This document shows, piece after piece, positions 8,716 through 17,713 of a stretch of 64,000 nucleotides of DNA. The first letter of the stretch is position 1. Every line of letters starts with the position of its first letter. The stretch is from contig CBDHYI010000007.1 of NCBI GenBank assembly GCA_965275915.1, positions 682,001-746,000 on the forward strand, written 5' to 3'. A program made the translations under genes and the position numbers. Origin of the DNA: JBDWFY01 sp965275915. GTDB lineage: Bacteria; Pseudomonadota; Alphaproteobacteria; Rhizobiales; Stappiaceae. Under the pieces are notes generated by a model, which was not told the origin of the DNA, made no database searches, and saw nothing but the letters and a program-made list of their open reading frames with translations.

Positions 8716-9768
8716 TTACTGAGGCAGCTCGATCTGCATCTTCACATCACCGGGCGGCATTGAGGCGGCGATTTTGAACGCGTGAACGCTGTCATCAAAT
8801 TCAAACTTGCGGGTGATCAAGGGCTTCACATCGATTGCCCCAGAGGAAAGCATTGCCACGCAGCGCGGAAATACGTGGGCGTACCGGAATATATTTTCCA
8901 CGCGCGCTTCACGGACCATCGCGGCCCCTGCGTCATACGCGATCGGCTCGGATTGACCTCCGATCATCACAACGCACCCGCCGGGAGCCAGCGGTTCGAA
9001 CACCGCTGCGGCCGCGCCGGGTGACCCTGTGGCTTCAAAAACCACATCCGCACCCCAGCCGTCGGTTTCAGCAAGCACTGTCGCACTGACATCCTCTTTG
9101 CTTGCATCAATACCCACGATGGCCGGCGAGAGACTCTGGGCGATTTCGAGTTTCTTTTCAGCAAGGTCGGTGACAAAGACCTTCGAGCACCCGCCGGCGA
9201 GTGCGGCCAGCGCCGTGACAAGTCCGATCGGCCCGGCGCCCAGGACAGTGGCGACATCACCGGGCTTTATTCTCGCTTTTGTGGCGGCATGCACCCCGAC
9301 GGCGAGCGGCTCAACCATTGCGGCTTCCTCAAAGCTGACATTGTCAGGCAATTTGAACGTAAAGTCCTCGGGATGAACACAGGTTGGCCGAAGGATTCCG
9401 TGAACCGGTGGTGTTGCCCAGAAACGCACTGCCGGATCTATGTTGTACATCCCAAGCCGCGCGGCTTTTGAATTGGCATCAGGAATACCCGGCTCCATAC
9501 AAACCCGATCACCGACCTTCAGACCTCTGACATCGGGTCCAACTTCTACGATCGTTCCGGAGGCCTCGTGACCCAATATCATCGGTTCTTCAACCACGAA
9601 CGGCCCAATCCGTCCGTGGGTAAAGTAGTGAACATCCGAACCGCAAATTCCAACGGTATGGATTTTAATCCGGACATCCCCTCGACCGAGAGTTTCTTCA
9701 GCATCGTCAATCGACGGAAAATCGCGAAGCGAAAGGTCGTCTTTCTTTTCCAGCACGAGAGATTTCAT
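8716..9768 (-). CDS. Zinc-type polyol dehydrogenase (sorbitol/xylitol/galactitol DH family)
   Basis: This 350-residue medium-chain dehydrogenase oxidises a polyol to a ketose with NAD+. The catalytic zinc site is visible as GICGSDVHYF (Cys) and LGHEASG (His-Glu), and the Rossmann motif is VLGAGPIGL. The lobe that normally holds four structural-zinc cysteines reads EPGIPDANSKAARLGMYNID, so the structural zinc is absent, as in many sorbitol and xylitol dehydrogenases. It sits between the small membrane protein and the ABC ATPase. With tagatose kinase and GatZ-type genes nearby, galactitol or altritol to D-tagatose is the favoured reaction; xylitol is an alternative. Confidence 0.88.
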   Translation of the reverse strand: MKSLVLEKKDDLSLRDFPSIDDAEETLGRGDVRIKIHTVGICGSDVHYFTHGRIGPFVVEEPMILGHEASGTIVEVGPDVRGLKVGDRVCMEPGIPDANSKAARLGMYNIDPAVRFWATPPVHGILRPTCVHPEDFTFKLPDNVSFEEAAMVEPLAVGVHAATKARIKPGDVATVLGAGPIGLVTALAALAGGCSKVFVTDLAEKKLEIAQSLSPAIVGIDASKEDVSATVLAETDGWGADVVFEATGSPGAAAAVFEPLAPGGCVVMIGGQSEPIAYDAGAAMVREARVENIFRYAHVFPRCVAMLSSGAIDVKPLITRKFEFDDSVHAFKIAASMPPGDVKMQIELPQ

Positions 9769-9771
9769 GCG

Positions 9772-10035
9772 CTAACCCTTTCGAATGATGAAGACAGCAA
9801 GCACGAGCGCTATGAGATTGGAAATCCAGATCGACAACCCGAGCGGCTCCACAAAACGGAACCAGAGCAGGGACAAGGCGACCCAGATAATCACGGATAT
9901 GAACAGCCGGTCGAACCAGTTGGTATCAATCGGCAGAAAGCCGGGCGTCGGTTCGTCGACGGTTTCAGCCTCATCGTCAATGCGATCAATGATGTCGATC
10001 GGCTCAATCGGTTGGTTTTTGTCTGTGTCCGTCAC
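9772..10035 (-). CDS. Small two-helix membrane protein of polyol ABC operon
   Basis: An 87-residue protein with an acidic soluble N-terminus (about 40 residues, rich in Asp, Glu and Ile) and two hydrophobic segments (FDRLFISVIIWVALSLLW and LSIWISNLIALVLAVFII) ending in RKG. It starts at GTG, three bases after the second permease, and ends three bases before the dehydrogenase, so it is fully embedded in the ABC operon. Small membrane proteins occur in similar positions in other polyol importer operons, but I know no proven function. An accessory subunit of the permease complex is the obvious guess. Confidence 0.75.
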   Translation of the reverse strand: MTDTDKNQPIEPIDIIDRIDDEAETVDEPTPGFLPIDTNWFDRLFISVIIWVALSLLWFRFVEPLGLSIWISNLIALVLAVFIIRKG

Positions 10036-10038
10036 AAC

Positions 10039-10875
10039 TCAGCCTTTCACCGCACCGAACGTCAGTCCGGCGACAATGTGCCGCTGCACCAAACCGAAAA
10101 CAATGAGTGCGGGAATAAGTGTGAAGACCGATATGGACGCCATGATCCCCCACTCGGTCCCGGTGGTTGTCACATACTCGGACAGACCGGTTGTGAGTGT
10201 GCGGGCATTGAAATTCGTCAGGGTCGCAGCCAGCAGATACTCGTTCCATGCAAAGACCCAGGTCAGGATGAGAGTGACAGCGAGGCCCGGCCGGCACAGT
10301 GGAAACACGACTTCCGTGATGACCTGCCACGGCGAGGCGCCATCCACAAAGGCGGCTTCGTCAAGCTCTCTGGGAATACCGTCGACCGTCGGTCGCAATG
10401 TCCAGATTGCGAACGGCAGATTGAACGTGCAGTAAACCAGAATCATCCCGATGCGTGTGTCGAGAAGCTTCCAGTCTCCGATTGCATATACTTGTGTCAT
10501 CAGAAGAAACAGCGGCAAAAGAAAAACAGCCGGCGGCGCCATTCTGTTCGTGATGGTCCAGAAGAAAATCGACTCCTTGCCGCTCATGTTGAAGCGCGAA
10601 AGCGCATAGCAGGCAAAGAAGCCGAGCGTCGTGCATAAAACGGCATTTCCGGAGGAAATGATCAGCGAGTTAACCATGTAGCTGCGTATGAGCCTGTCAC
10701 CGAGCACCTCGGCATAATTGTCCCAGTAAAAGCTGCGCAGAATAACTTCCGGCGTCGTGAAAAGCTCGACCGCGGGTTTAACGGAAATGACAAACAGCCA
10801 GTAGATCGGGAACAGAGTGACTAAGCTGAGCGCGATCCACAAACAGACATGAAGCCACTTTTTGCTTTTTTTCAT
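10039..10875 (-). CDS. Carbohydrate ABC transporter permease (MalG-like)
   Basis: A 278-residue inner-membrane permease with about six transmembrane segments. The EAA loop that docks the ATPase reads ELDEAAFVDGASPWQVITEVVFPLCRPG, typical of the MalG/UgpE branch, and the C-terminus LTFGAVKG is also characteristic. I start at the ATG of MKKSKKWL (GAGG eight bases upstream) instead of an earlier in-frame codon inside the preceding gene. It follows the first permease by four bases and pairs with it to form the translocation pore. Confidence 0.94.
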   Translation of the reverse strand: MKKSKKWLHVCLWIALSLVTLFPIYWLFVISVKPAVELFTTPEVILRSFYWDNYAEVLGDRLIRSYMVNSLIISSGNAVLCTTLGFFACYALSRFNMSGKESIFFWTITNRMAPPAVFLLPLFLLMTQVYAIGDWKLLDTRIGMILVYCTFNLPFAIWTLRPTVDGIPRELDEAAFVDGASPWQVITEVVFPLCRPGLAVTLILTWVFAWNEYLLAATLTNFNARTLTTGLSEYVTTTGTEWGIMASISVFTLIPALIVFGLVQRHIVAGLTFGAVKG

Positions 10876-10879
10876 GATC

Positions 10880-11758
10880 TCAGCCTCTCCTTGCGCCGCG
10901 TGGCGCAATCAGTCCGACATAAAGAAGCCAGCAAACCACAATGGTCAGATAGAGAACGATGACTGAAATGGCGGAACCATAGCCGTAGTTGGTTCTGGGG
11001 AAGACTTCCTTGAAAATATGGACACCGACATACCGGGTTGCGGAGCCCGGACCGCCGCCGGTCAGCATAAGAACCTCATCGACGGTTCTCATCGCGTCCA
11101 TGAGCCGGATAAACACCGTGGCAACGACCGCAGGCGCGATCATGGGCAGCGTGATATGCCAAAAAATCTGACGTTTGCCGGCTCCATCGATCTGGGCTTG
11201 CTCAAACGGGTCCGACGGGAGCGATACAAGCGCCGCAATCAATGTCAGTGTAACAAGCGGCGTCCAGTGCCACACGTCCATGATGACCGTGATCGTGAAA
11301 GCGGCAAGGGCGCTGGTTCCGATATTGAGATCCAGTCCGAAAAGTCTGTCGAGGTAATAAGGTATGATGCCGATTGACGGGGTCGTCATCAGCTTCCAGA
11401 CCGAGCCCACGATGATCGGTGCCATAATCAGAGGTAAGGTATGAATTGTTCGGAAGAAGGCTTTCCCCGGGAAGTCCTTCATGAAAGCTTGCGCGAGAAA
11501 GTAGCCGAGTATGAGTTCGGTCACCACCGCGAAGAACACGAACGCGGCCGTGACGCCCAGGGAGGCCAGAAACCGGGAATCAAACACAACGGCGCGATAG
11601 TTGTCCGCCCAGTTGAAAATCATATTCGGATTGGCAGCGAAGGGATTCCATTGATGAAAGGAAACCCAAACGACATAGATAAAGGGCAGCACGCCGAAAA
11701 AGAAAAGGATGATGATTGTCGGCGCTAACAGCAGCCAGCCCAGCCGTTTGGATTGCAT
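10880..11758 (-). CDS. Carbohydrate ABC transporter permease (MalF-like)
   Basis: A 292-residue permease beginning MQSKRLGWLLLAPTIIILFF, with six predicted membrane segments and the EAA loop EQAQIDGAGKRQIFWHITLPMIAP. A strong GGGAGGTGG site lies just upstream of this ATG; the longer open frame upstream to 11914 has no such support and reads unlike protein. It is the first permease of the leftward polyol operon and comes 274 bases after the binding-protein gene. It pairs with the MalG-like permease and the MalK-like ATPase. Confidence 0.94.
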   Translation of the reverse strand: MQSKRLGWLLLAPTIIILFFFGVLPFIYVVWVSFHQWNPFAANPNMIFNWADNYRAVVFDSRFLASLGVTAAFVFFAVVTELILGYFLAQAFMKDFPGKAFFRTIHTLPLIMAPIIVGSVWKLMTTPSIGIIPYYLDRLFGLDLNIGTSALAAFTITVIMDVWHWTPLVTLTLIAALVSLPSDPFEQAQIDGAGKRQIFWHITLPMIAPAVVATVFIRLMDAMRTVDEVLMLTGGGPGSATRYVGVHIFKEVFPRTNYGYGSAISVIVLYLTIVVCWLLYVGLIAPRGARRG

Positions 11759-12015
11759 CACTACCACCTCCCTGAAGGCGCCGCACACAGCCGAACGCGC
11801 CGCCCCGGCAAATCTGTCGCAGTTTGGGCTCAGGGCCCTCTCATCTCTTCCGTTCGGCGAGAGCAGATTTTGTTTCCGACAAGATGGAAAGGAGCAGGAA
11901 CCGCCGGGCTCCAAATTCCTTCCAACACAGTCAGGGACAAAATATACCCCGTTCTTCGGATTTTGCGTGTAATGAATGGATTCTGAGCCGAGGAGAGGTC
12001 ATCTATCAAGACGAC

Positions 12016-12029
12016 CCCTCCCGGGAGGG
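12016..12029. terminator. Perfect inverted repeat after the polyol binding-protein gene
   Basis: The sequence CCCTCCC directly joined to GGGAGGG starts four bases beyond the stop codon of the binding-protein gene. As RNA the central pairs would open to give a short GC stem without a T tract. It may protect the 3' end or reduce read-through into the permease genes, a common way to obtain excess binding protein. The remaining bases to 11759 show nothing else convincing. Confidence 0.35.
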
Positions 12030-12032
12030 TTC

Positions 12033-13484
12033 TTATTGACGATAGCCCAGCGTTTTGAGTTCTTCTTCCGCTTTTGCAGCCATTTGATCAAGCCCGTCCG
12101 ACACGCTCACGTCGCCCGTCAAAATCTGGTAGAAGATCGGCGCAGTTGCCTCGCGAACCTGAGCATGGAACGGATATTCAGGCGCTCCCTTGAACAGCCG
12201 GCCCTGATCGCGCAGCATGGTGTAATAACCACCCAGCTCTTCATCCAGCGCTTGCACCTTCGGAGAGTCATAGGTCGACGTCAGGGTGATACGGGGAGCG
12301 GCAACAGCCCACTCTTCCTGTACCTCCGGCAGAGCCATGAACTGCAGGAACAACAGGGCGGCATCCTTGTTCTTCGACGTCACCGGCAGACCAAACGCGC
12401 CGCCGTCATAGTAGCCGATGTAACCTTCCCCAGCGTCCGCCGCTGCCATCACACCTTCCGCCAACGGGGGAAGCGCAACGCCAACATTCCCGACAACCTT
12501 CGACTTTGAATCATCGGCAGCAATCCAGGCGGCATTTTCACCGTAAACCAGTCCCTGCGCGGCTCGTCCGGCAGCGAACGTGGTTCCCACTTCAGTCCAG
12601 GTCGACTGCACCGACTCCGGCGGAGCGATGTCGCGCATGGACAACCACCAGGTCAGGGCTTCTTTGGCGGCATCGGAGTTCATTGTTCCGCCATTTTCGG
12701 TCGATGCGGCATAGTTATTGCCCGCGTCGATGCCCCAGTTGTAGACGCCAAAGGTCGGAGCGACGGATTCAAAATATTCGTACCAGGACGCTGGATGGCC
12801 GGTATGGGCCTGCGCCGTTGTGCCCCAGATATCCTCGCCTTTTTCTTTCATATAGTCGGTAAAGAAATTGGCAATCTCCGTATATTCAGCGTGCGTTTTG
12901 GCCGGCACCAGATCGCGGCCTGCTTTCTCCTTGAAGGCGGCCTGAATTTCGGGGTCGCCGAACAGATCCGTGCGATAAAGATACACTTTGATAAAGGCTT
13001 CCATCGGGATGCCGAACAGATGTCCGTCTTCCCCGCGGAAGTTGTCGGCGAACGACGTGAAATTTGCTTCGTTGTAGCCGGGAGCCTTCAGGCTCGGATT
13101 GTCCGCGAGCGATTTGGTTACGTCGACAAGAAAGTCTCTGGCCAGATAGGCGTAGATGATATCCTGCTCGATATAGACCATGTCATAGATGCCGGTGCCG
13201 GCCTCCATATCCTTGATCGCCTTATCGTACATCTGGTCCCAAGACGTTGTCTCAACATCGACCCGGATGCCGGTCAGTTCCTCAAATTTCGGGGCGAGAA
13301 CATCTGCGATAAAATTTGAAGGAGGCGTGGATTCCGTAACGCCCCGCAGAGTTACTCCGCTGAATTTCTGACCGGCGTTTTTCCACCAGTCCTCGTCTTT
13401 AATAGTCAATTCCTGCGCGAATGCGGCGCCAGCCATAAGACTAAGAGCCAGCGCTGAAGCGCTTATTTTCCGAACGATACCCAT
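12033..13484 (-). CDS. Polyol/carbohydrate ABC transporter substrate-binding protein
   Basis: A 483-residue periplasmic protein of the extracellular family 1 type. The Sec signal peptide MGIVRKISASALALSLMAGA ends at AFA-QE. The mature protein has the typical RGVTESTPPSNFIADVLAPKFEELTGIRVDVETTSWDQMYDKAIKDM start and a DMVYIEQDIIYAYL core. I start at the ATG preceded by GGAGGAG instead of the upstream codon at 13589, which would put the signal peptide inside the protein. It is the first gene leftward from the SorC operator and should set the transporter's specificity, probably for a hexitol. Confidence 0.93.
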   Translation of the reverse strand: MGIVRKISASALALSLMAGAAFAQELTIKDEDWWKNAGQKFSGVTLRGVTESTPPSNFIADVLAPKFEELTGIRVDVETTSWDQMYDKAIKDMEAGTGIYDMVYIEQDIIYAYLARDFLVDVTKSLADNPSLKAPGYNEANFTSFADNFRGEDGHLFGIPMEAFIKVYLYRTDLFGDPEIQAAFKEKAGRDLVPAKTHAEYTEIANFFTDYMKEKGEDIWGTTAQAHTGHPASWYEYFESVAPTFGVYNWGIDAGNNYAASTENGGTMNSDAAKEALTWWLSMRDIAPPESVQSTWTEVGTTFAAGRAAQGLVYGENAAWIAADDSKSKVVGNVGVALPPLAEGVMAAADAGEGYIGYYDGGAFGLPVTSKNKDAALLFLQFMALPEVQEEWAVAAPRITLTSTYDSPKVQALDEELGGYYTMLRDQGRLFKGAPEYPFHAQVREATAPIFYQILTGDVSVSDGLDQMAAKAEEELKTLGYRQ

Positions 13485-13561
13485 GGGCTCCTCCCGATAT
13501 TCATTTTTTAAAGGATGCTGCAGTACCAGATTTGCGGCGTAGCACGTCTCAGCATCAGAAG

Positions 13562-13611
13562 TTTTACATATGTAATTTTTGTTACGCAAGTGAATTTTTT
13601 CATATGTAAAA
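13562..13611. promoter_or_regulatory. Paired inverted-repeat operator between SBP gene and SorC regulator
   Basis: TTTTACATATG at 13562-13572 is repeated inverted as CATATGTAAAA at 13601-13611. Each arm is itself centred on the palindrome CATATG, and the two centres are 34 bases apart, about three helical turns. The region separates the divergent binding-protein gene (ATG at 13484) from the SorC gene. SorC regulators form tetramers that can hold two sites, so this is the best operator candidate. Binding is inferred. Confidence 0.7.
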
Positions 13612-13691
13612 GTAAAACAACATTTGTATAATCTGCGGTCATGTCGTAGTACTGCGCTTTGACAATCAGACTTTTCGACCGGGAGGAACCA

Positions 13692-14678
13692 TTGCCGCGA
13701 GATGCCTTAGAAGATAGCGACGCCTTTATATCTGAGGTCTGCTGGCACTATTTCATCAATGAAATGACTCAGGCGGATGTTGCGGAGCTCATGGGCGTCA
13801 CCCGTCTGCGTGTGAACCAGGCGATCAAAAAGGCCCGCTCACGTGATCTGGTCAGGATCGAACTGAGCGCGCCGTTTCTTCCCCGTATTGAAATGCAGGC
13901 TAAGCTGCGCAGCACGCTCCGGCTGGAGAAAGCGCTGGTCGCGCCCGCCAATCGCAAAAACTATGAATATCACTCTGCCGTGGGCGCCGCATTGTCCGGT
14001 TATCTTGTTGATGCTGTACGTGACAGTGATTGGAAACGGATTGGCGTTTCCTGGGGGCTGACGATCGAAAATGCCATTCGCAGGCTGCCGCCGCTTTCTT
14101 ATCCGAACATGGAAGTGGTTTCGATGCTCGGCGGCACAACACGTGGATCATCGTTCAATACCTTCTCAGTCGCCTCCGGCTTGGCAAACAAACTGGGCGC
14201 CAAATATTCTTTGTTGGCAGCACCGGTTTATCTATCGGAAGGTGTCGACCGCTCGGCCTTTTTGAGGCAGGAGCTGTTTGAGGAACATTATGCAAAGTTC
14301 GAACAGCTCGATGCCGTCATCATCACAGCCAGCGATGTCTCTTCAAAGTCCTTTCTGATTGCCAATGGGCTTCCGAGCGAAATTGATCCCAAATCAATCA
14401 GCCAGGCAGGAGCGGTCGGCGATGTTCTTGGGCGGTTCCTCGATCAAGATGGAAACTCAATCGATCATCCCATCGAAGCCCGGACGATCGGTGTTGCGAT
14501 AGAAACGGTATCGACCGTCCCGCATAAAATCATGGCGGCTGCCGGCCAGCACAAGGTCAAGATTATTCGGGCGGCTGCCAAAGCCGGTTTGATCAATACT
14601 CTGATAACCGACGATATTACAGCCGAGACAATCATTGCGGAGGAAGAAGAGGAGATCTGCGATGCTGTCTCGGGCTGA
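13692..14678 (+). CDS. SorC/DeoR-type sugar-binding transcriptional regulator
   Basis: This 328-residue protein has an N-terminal helix-turn-helix (MTQADVAELMGVTRLRVNQAIKKARSRDLVRI) and a C-terminal sugar-phosphate-binding domain with GVSWGLTIENAIRRLP, typical of the SorC family. I prefer a TTG start at 13692 because GGGAGGAA lies just before it; an upstream TTG at 13659 has no ribosome site. It is divergent from the importer operon and overlaps the kinase gene downstream. It probably senses a ketose or ketose phosphate and controls both arms from the 13562-13611 operator. Confidence 0.9.
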   Translation: MPRDALEDSDAFISEVCWHYFINEMTQADVAELMGVTRLRVNQAIKKARSRDLVRIELSAPFLPRIEMQAKLRSTLRLEKALVAPANRKNYEYHSAVGAALSGYLVDAVRDSDWKRIGVSWGLTIENAIRRLPPLSYPNMEVVSMLGGTTRGSSFNTFSVASGLANKLGAKYSLLAAPVYLSEGVDRSAFLRQELFEEHYAKFEQLDAVIITASDVSSKSFLIANGLPSEIDPKSISQAGAVGDVLGRFLDQDGNSIDHPIEARTIGVAIETVSTVPHKIMAAAGQHKVKIIRAAAKAGLINTLITDDITAETIIAEEEEEICDAVSG

Positions 14679-15627
14679 TCTTGGCTACACGGTTACCGTT
14701 GGCGAGATACTGGCTGAAATTGTTGCAACGACGGTCGGCACAGGTTTCGTTGAAGCACAGACCTTCATTGGTCCGTTCCCATCCGGTGCTCCGGCGATTT
14801 TCATAGATCAGTGCGGAAAAATCGGCTGCCCGTCGGCAGTCATTGGCACTGTCGGACATGACGATTTCGGAAAAGCAAATCTTGAACGGCTAAGGGAAGA
14901 CGGTGTGGACCTGTCAGCCGTCACTGTCGATCCTGACTATCCGACCGGGACCGCGTTTGTAAGATACCGTCCGGACGGAAATCGCGATTTCCTCTATAAT
15001 ATCGGTTATTCCGCTGCTGCGCGCATGGGCTGGTCCGATGAGGTGGACCATATTCTGGCCGGCTCCGGCCACCTTCACATCGTGGGGTCAGCGCTGACAA
15101 TCCCCGGCGCCGCAGATATTATTAATAAAGCCGCCCGCATCGTGAAAGGGAGAGGAGGATCGGTATCGCTCGATCCGAATTTGCGCAAAGAGCTCCGGCT
15201 TGCCCCCGATATCGAGGCGCTGTTTGACGAATTAGTGGATCTTTCCGACCTTCTGTTGCCGTCCGGTGAAGAACTGGAACGGACTGCCAAGGTGAATGGT
15301 GAAGAAAAAGCCATTCAATATCTGTTCGAACGTGGCGTCGGGGAAATAGCCTTAAAAAGAGGTGCGGGCGGCGCGACGGTTTTTCTACCCGACGGAACAA
15401 GGCATGAGGCTCCGAAATTCAAGGTAGAAGAAGTCGACCCCACGGGTGCCGGGGATTGCTTCGGCGGAGCCTATGTCGCGTGTCGCAGGTTGGGTTGCGG
15501 GATTGACGAAGCGCTGAGTTTTGCCTCCGCAGCCGGCGCACGCAACGTGACACGGCGCGGCCCGATGGAAGGCGCGGGCACAAAACAGGAATTGGAACAG
15601 TTTATTGCCGGGGCAACAAAGCGATGA
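14662..15627 (+). CDS. PfkB-family sugar kinase, probable tagatose kinase
   Basis: A 321-residue ribokinase-fold kinase. It has the N-terminal sugar-binding stretch VTVGEILAEIVAT, the SLDPNLRKE motif and the catalytic DPTGAGDCFGGAYVA with the GAGD anion hole. It starts at the ATG with GGAG upstream and overlaps the end of the SorC gene. It precedes a GatZ-like gene with a four-base overlap. In Agrobacterium-like galactitol and altritol pathways such a kinase phosphorylates D-tagatose to D-tagatose 6-phosphate, and this is the most likely activity here. Fructokinase or another ketohexokinase cannot be excluded from sequence. Confidence 0.88.
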   Translation: MLSRADLGYTVTVGEILAEIVATTVGTGFVEAQTFIGPFPSGAPAIFIDQCGKIGCPSAVIGTVGHDDFGKANLERLREDGVDLSAVTVDPDYPTGTAFVRYRPDGNRDFLYNIGYSAAARMGWSDEVDHILAGSGHLHIVGSALTIPGAADIINKAARIVKGRGGSVSLDPNLRKELRLAPDIEALFDELVDLSDLLLPSGEELERTAKVNGEEKAIQYLFERGVGEIALKRGAGGATVFLPDGTRHEAPKFKVEEVDPTGAGDCFGGAYVACRRLGCGIDEALSFASAAGARNVTRRGPMEGAGTKQELEQFIAGATKR

Positions 15628-16946
15628 GCGTTGTTGCCCCGGAACGCTTATCTGATTTACGCGCCGGTGACCGGCCACACGGGGTGACATCGGTGTGTTC
15701 AGCGCATCCGCTTGTGCTGCGCGCGGCCCTGCGTCACGGGCAGGCCGCACATGCGACCGTGCTGATCGAAGCGACCTGCAACCAGGTGAATCATCTTGGA
15801 GGGTATTCCGGGATGACCCCGAAAGACTTTTCCGCGCTGGTCCACAAGATTGCCGATGAGGAAGGGTGCAACCGGTCGCAAATTGTCCTCGGCGGGGATC
15901 ATTTAGGCCCCAATCCCTGGAGAGACTCCACCGCGGACGCCGCCCTCGATGAAGCGTCGAAGATGGTTGAGGCTTATATATTGGCCGGCTTCCGAAAAAT
16001 ACATCTTGATGCTTCAATGGGCTGCAAAGGAGAACCGGCTGCTGTCGGCGATGAGATAACGGCGGAACGGGCGGCACGTCTTGCTGCCGTGGCTGAAACG
16101 GCTGCGGTTTCGGCGAACACACAACCTCCCCTCTACATAATCGGAACGGAGGTTCCCGCTCCCGGAGGCGCTGATCATGAACTGGACATTATAACACCCA
16201 CATCCGCTGAAGCGGCTTTGAAGACCGTGGAAATACACCGCCGTGTTTTCCAACAAAGCGGCTTGGCCGAAGCGTTTGAACGCGTCATTGCGCTGGTTGT
16301 CCAGCCCGGTGTCGAGTTCGGCAATTCCAACGTTGTCAACTACGACCGGAAAGCCGCTCGCAGCCTGTCATCGATTCTCGACACGGTGCCCAATCTTGTT
16401 TTTGAGGCTCACTCTACCGATTTTCAGGACCGGAGTGCCCTGGCCAATCTTGTGGAAGACGGTTTTGCGATTTTGAAAGTCGGCCCCGAACTGACTTTTA
16501 CTCTGCGGGAAGCTCTTTATGCTTTGGATGCGGTCGCTTCGGATATGATCCTGGATTATGGCCAACGCCCGCTTCAAAAGACCATGGAAGCGCTGATGCT
16601 GCGGGCGCCGGCCGGCTGGGATAAACATTACTCCGGATCGCCGGAAAAGCTGCGCATTCTCCGCCATTATTCACTGTCTGACCGGATCCGATACTACTGG
16701 ACGGAACCCGAAGCGCAGGAGGCTGTTGAACGGCTCCTCTCCGCGCTTACCGGCGTCTGCGTTCCCCGGCCGGTGTTCTGGCAATATCTGCCTGCAGCCG
16801 CGCGGTTTTCAGAACAGCCTCTCGACCCGGTCGATCTGATCGTTTGGCGAATAACAGAGCGCCTGGCCGCTTATCACGCTGCCTGCGACCCGAAACAAAC
16901 CGATGATCAGAAGAACGGGGCGTTCGGCGAACGGGCCGCCTCCTGA
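15624..16946 (+). CDS. GatZ/KbaZ-like protein (tagatose-6-phosphate 4-epimerase candidate)
   Basis: A 440-residue member of the GatZ/KbaZ family, with GVTSVCSAHPLVLRAALRHG, ATCNQVNHLGGYSGMTPKDF, LGGDHLGPNPW and KVGPELTFTLREALYALD. The enteric protein was described as the non-catalytic subunit of tagatose-bisphosphate aldolase, while Agrobacterium homologues have been reported to epimerise tagatose 6-phosphate to fructose 6-phosphate. No GatY/KbaY aldolase is present nearby, which favours the epimerase role. The ATG overlaps the kinase stop. Confidence 0.9.
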   Translation: MSVVAPERLSDLRAGDRPHGVTSVCSAHPLVLRAALRHGQAAHATVLIEATCNQVNHLGGYSGMTPKDFSALVHKIADEEGCNRSQIVLGGDHLGPNPWRDSTADAALDEASKMVEAYILAGFRKIHLDASMGCKGEPAAVGDEITAERAARLAAVAETAAVSANTQPPLYIIGTEVPAPGGADHELDIITPTSAEAALKTVEIHRRVFQQSGLAEAFERVIALVVQPGVEFGNSNVVNYDRKAARSLSSILDTVPNLVFEAHSTDFQDRSALANLVEDGFAILKVGPELTFTLREALYALDAVASDMILDYGQRPLQKTMEALMLRAPAGWDKHYSGSPEKLRILRHYSLSDRIRYYWTEPEAQEAVERLLSALTGVCVPRPVFWQYLPAAARFSEQPLDPVDLIVWRITERLAAYHAACDPKQTDDQKNGAFGERAAS

Positions 16947-16984
16947 CATACCTTATCTCCACGCAACAATGAGGACGTTCTGCA

Positions 16985-17713
16985 ATGCGGGAAATTTTCA
17001 AGGGCAAAGTTGCTGTGATCACAGGCGCGGCCTCAGGTATCGGATTGGCAACCGCCGACGGTCTGATGCGCGAAGGCGCAACTGTTGTCTGTGTGGATCG
17101 GAATGAAGAAGCGCTGAGCGGCCTGGCTGACAGATATGGAGATACCTGCGTGACGCATGCAGCGAACCTCCTTGATGAGAACAGCTGCAAAGCCATGGTG
17201 CCCGAGATCCTGGCCAAAACAGGGAAAATTGATATTCTTCATTGTAACGCAGGCACTTACATTGGCGGGGACCTCTGGGAGACAGACGCTGACAGCATAG
17301 ATCGCATGCTGAATCTCAATGTCAATGCGGTCATGAAAAACGTGCATGCGACCATTCCTCACATGACCGAGCGCAAGACGGGCGATATCATTGTCACCTG
17401 TTCGCTGGCCGGACATTCGGCGATAAAATGGGAGCCGGTCTATTCGGCTTCCAAATGGGCGATAACCTGCTTTGTGCAAACCATGCGACGACAACTTGTG
17501 AATACGGGAATTCGCATGGGTCAGGTTTCGCCCGGCCCGGTTAATTCCGCCCTTCTGGCAGACTGGCCGGAAGAGAACCTGAAGAAAGCAAAGGAGAGCG
17601 GAGCGTTGATCGAACCTGAGGAAATCGCTGATGCTGTTCTTTACATGCTGTCGCGGCCGCGGAATGTGACCATCAGAGATATGATCGTGCTCCCGTCCAA
17701 CTTCGACGTTTAG
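16985..17713 (+). CDS. Short-chain dehydrogenase of the polyol locus
   Basis: A 242-residue classical SDR with cofactor motif TGAASGIG, the structural NAGTY (in HCNAGTYIGG), the catalytic YSASK lysine/tyrosine pair and a proline-glycine substrate loop SPGPVNSALL. It follows the GatZ-like gene by 38 bases with GAGGA upstream of the ATG. It probably oxidises a second polyol or stereoisomer into the same tagatose or fructose pool; homologues in such loci include sorbitol and altritol dehydrogenases. The true polyol and coenzyme preference are not readable here. Confidence 0.87.
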   Translation: MREIFKGKVAVITGAASGIGLATADGLMREGATVVCVDRNEEALSGLADRYGDTCVTHAANLLDENSCKAMVPEILAKTGKIDILHCNAGTYIGGDLWETDADSIDRMLNLNVNAVMKNVHATIPHMTERKTGDIIVTCSLAGHSAIKWEPVYSASKWAITCFVQTMRRQLVNTGIRMGQVSPGPVNSALLADWPEENLKKAKESGALIEPEEIADAVLYMLSRPRNVTIRDMIVLPSNFDV

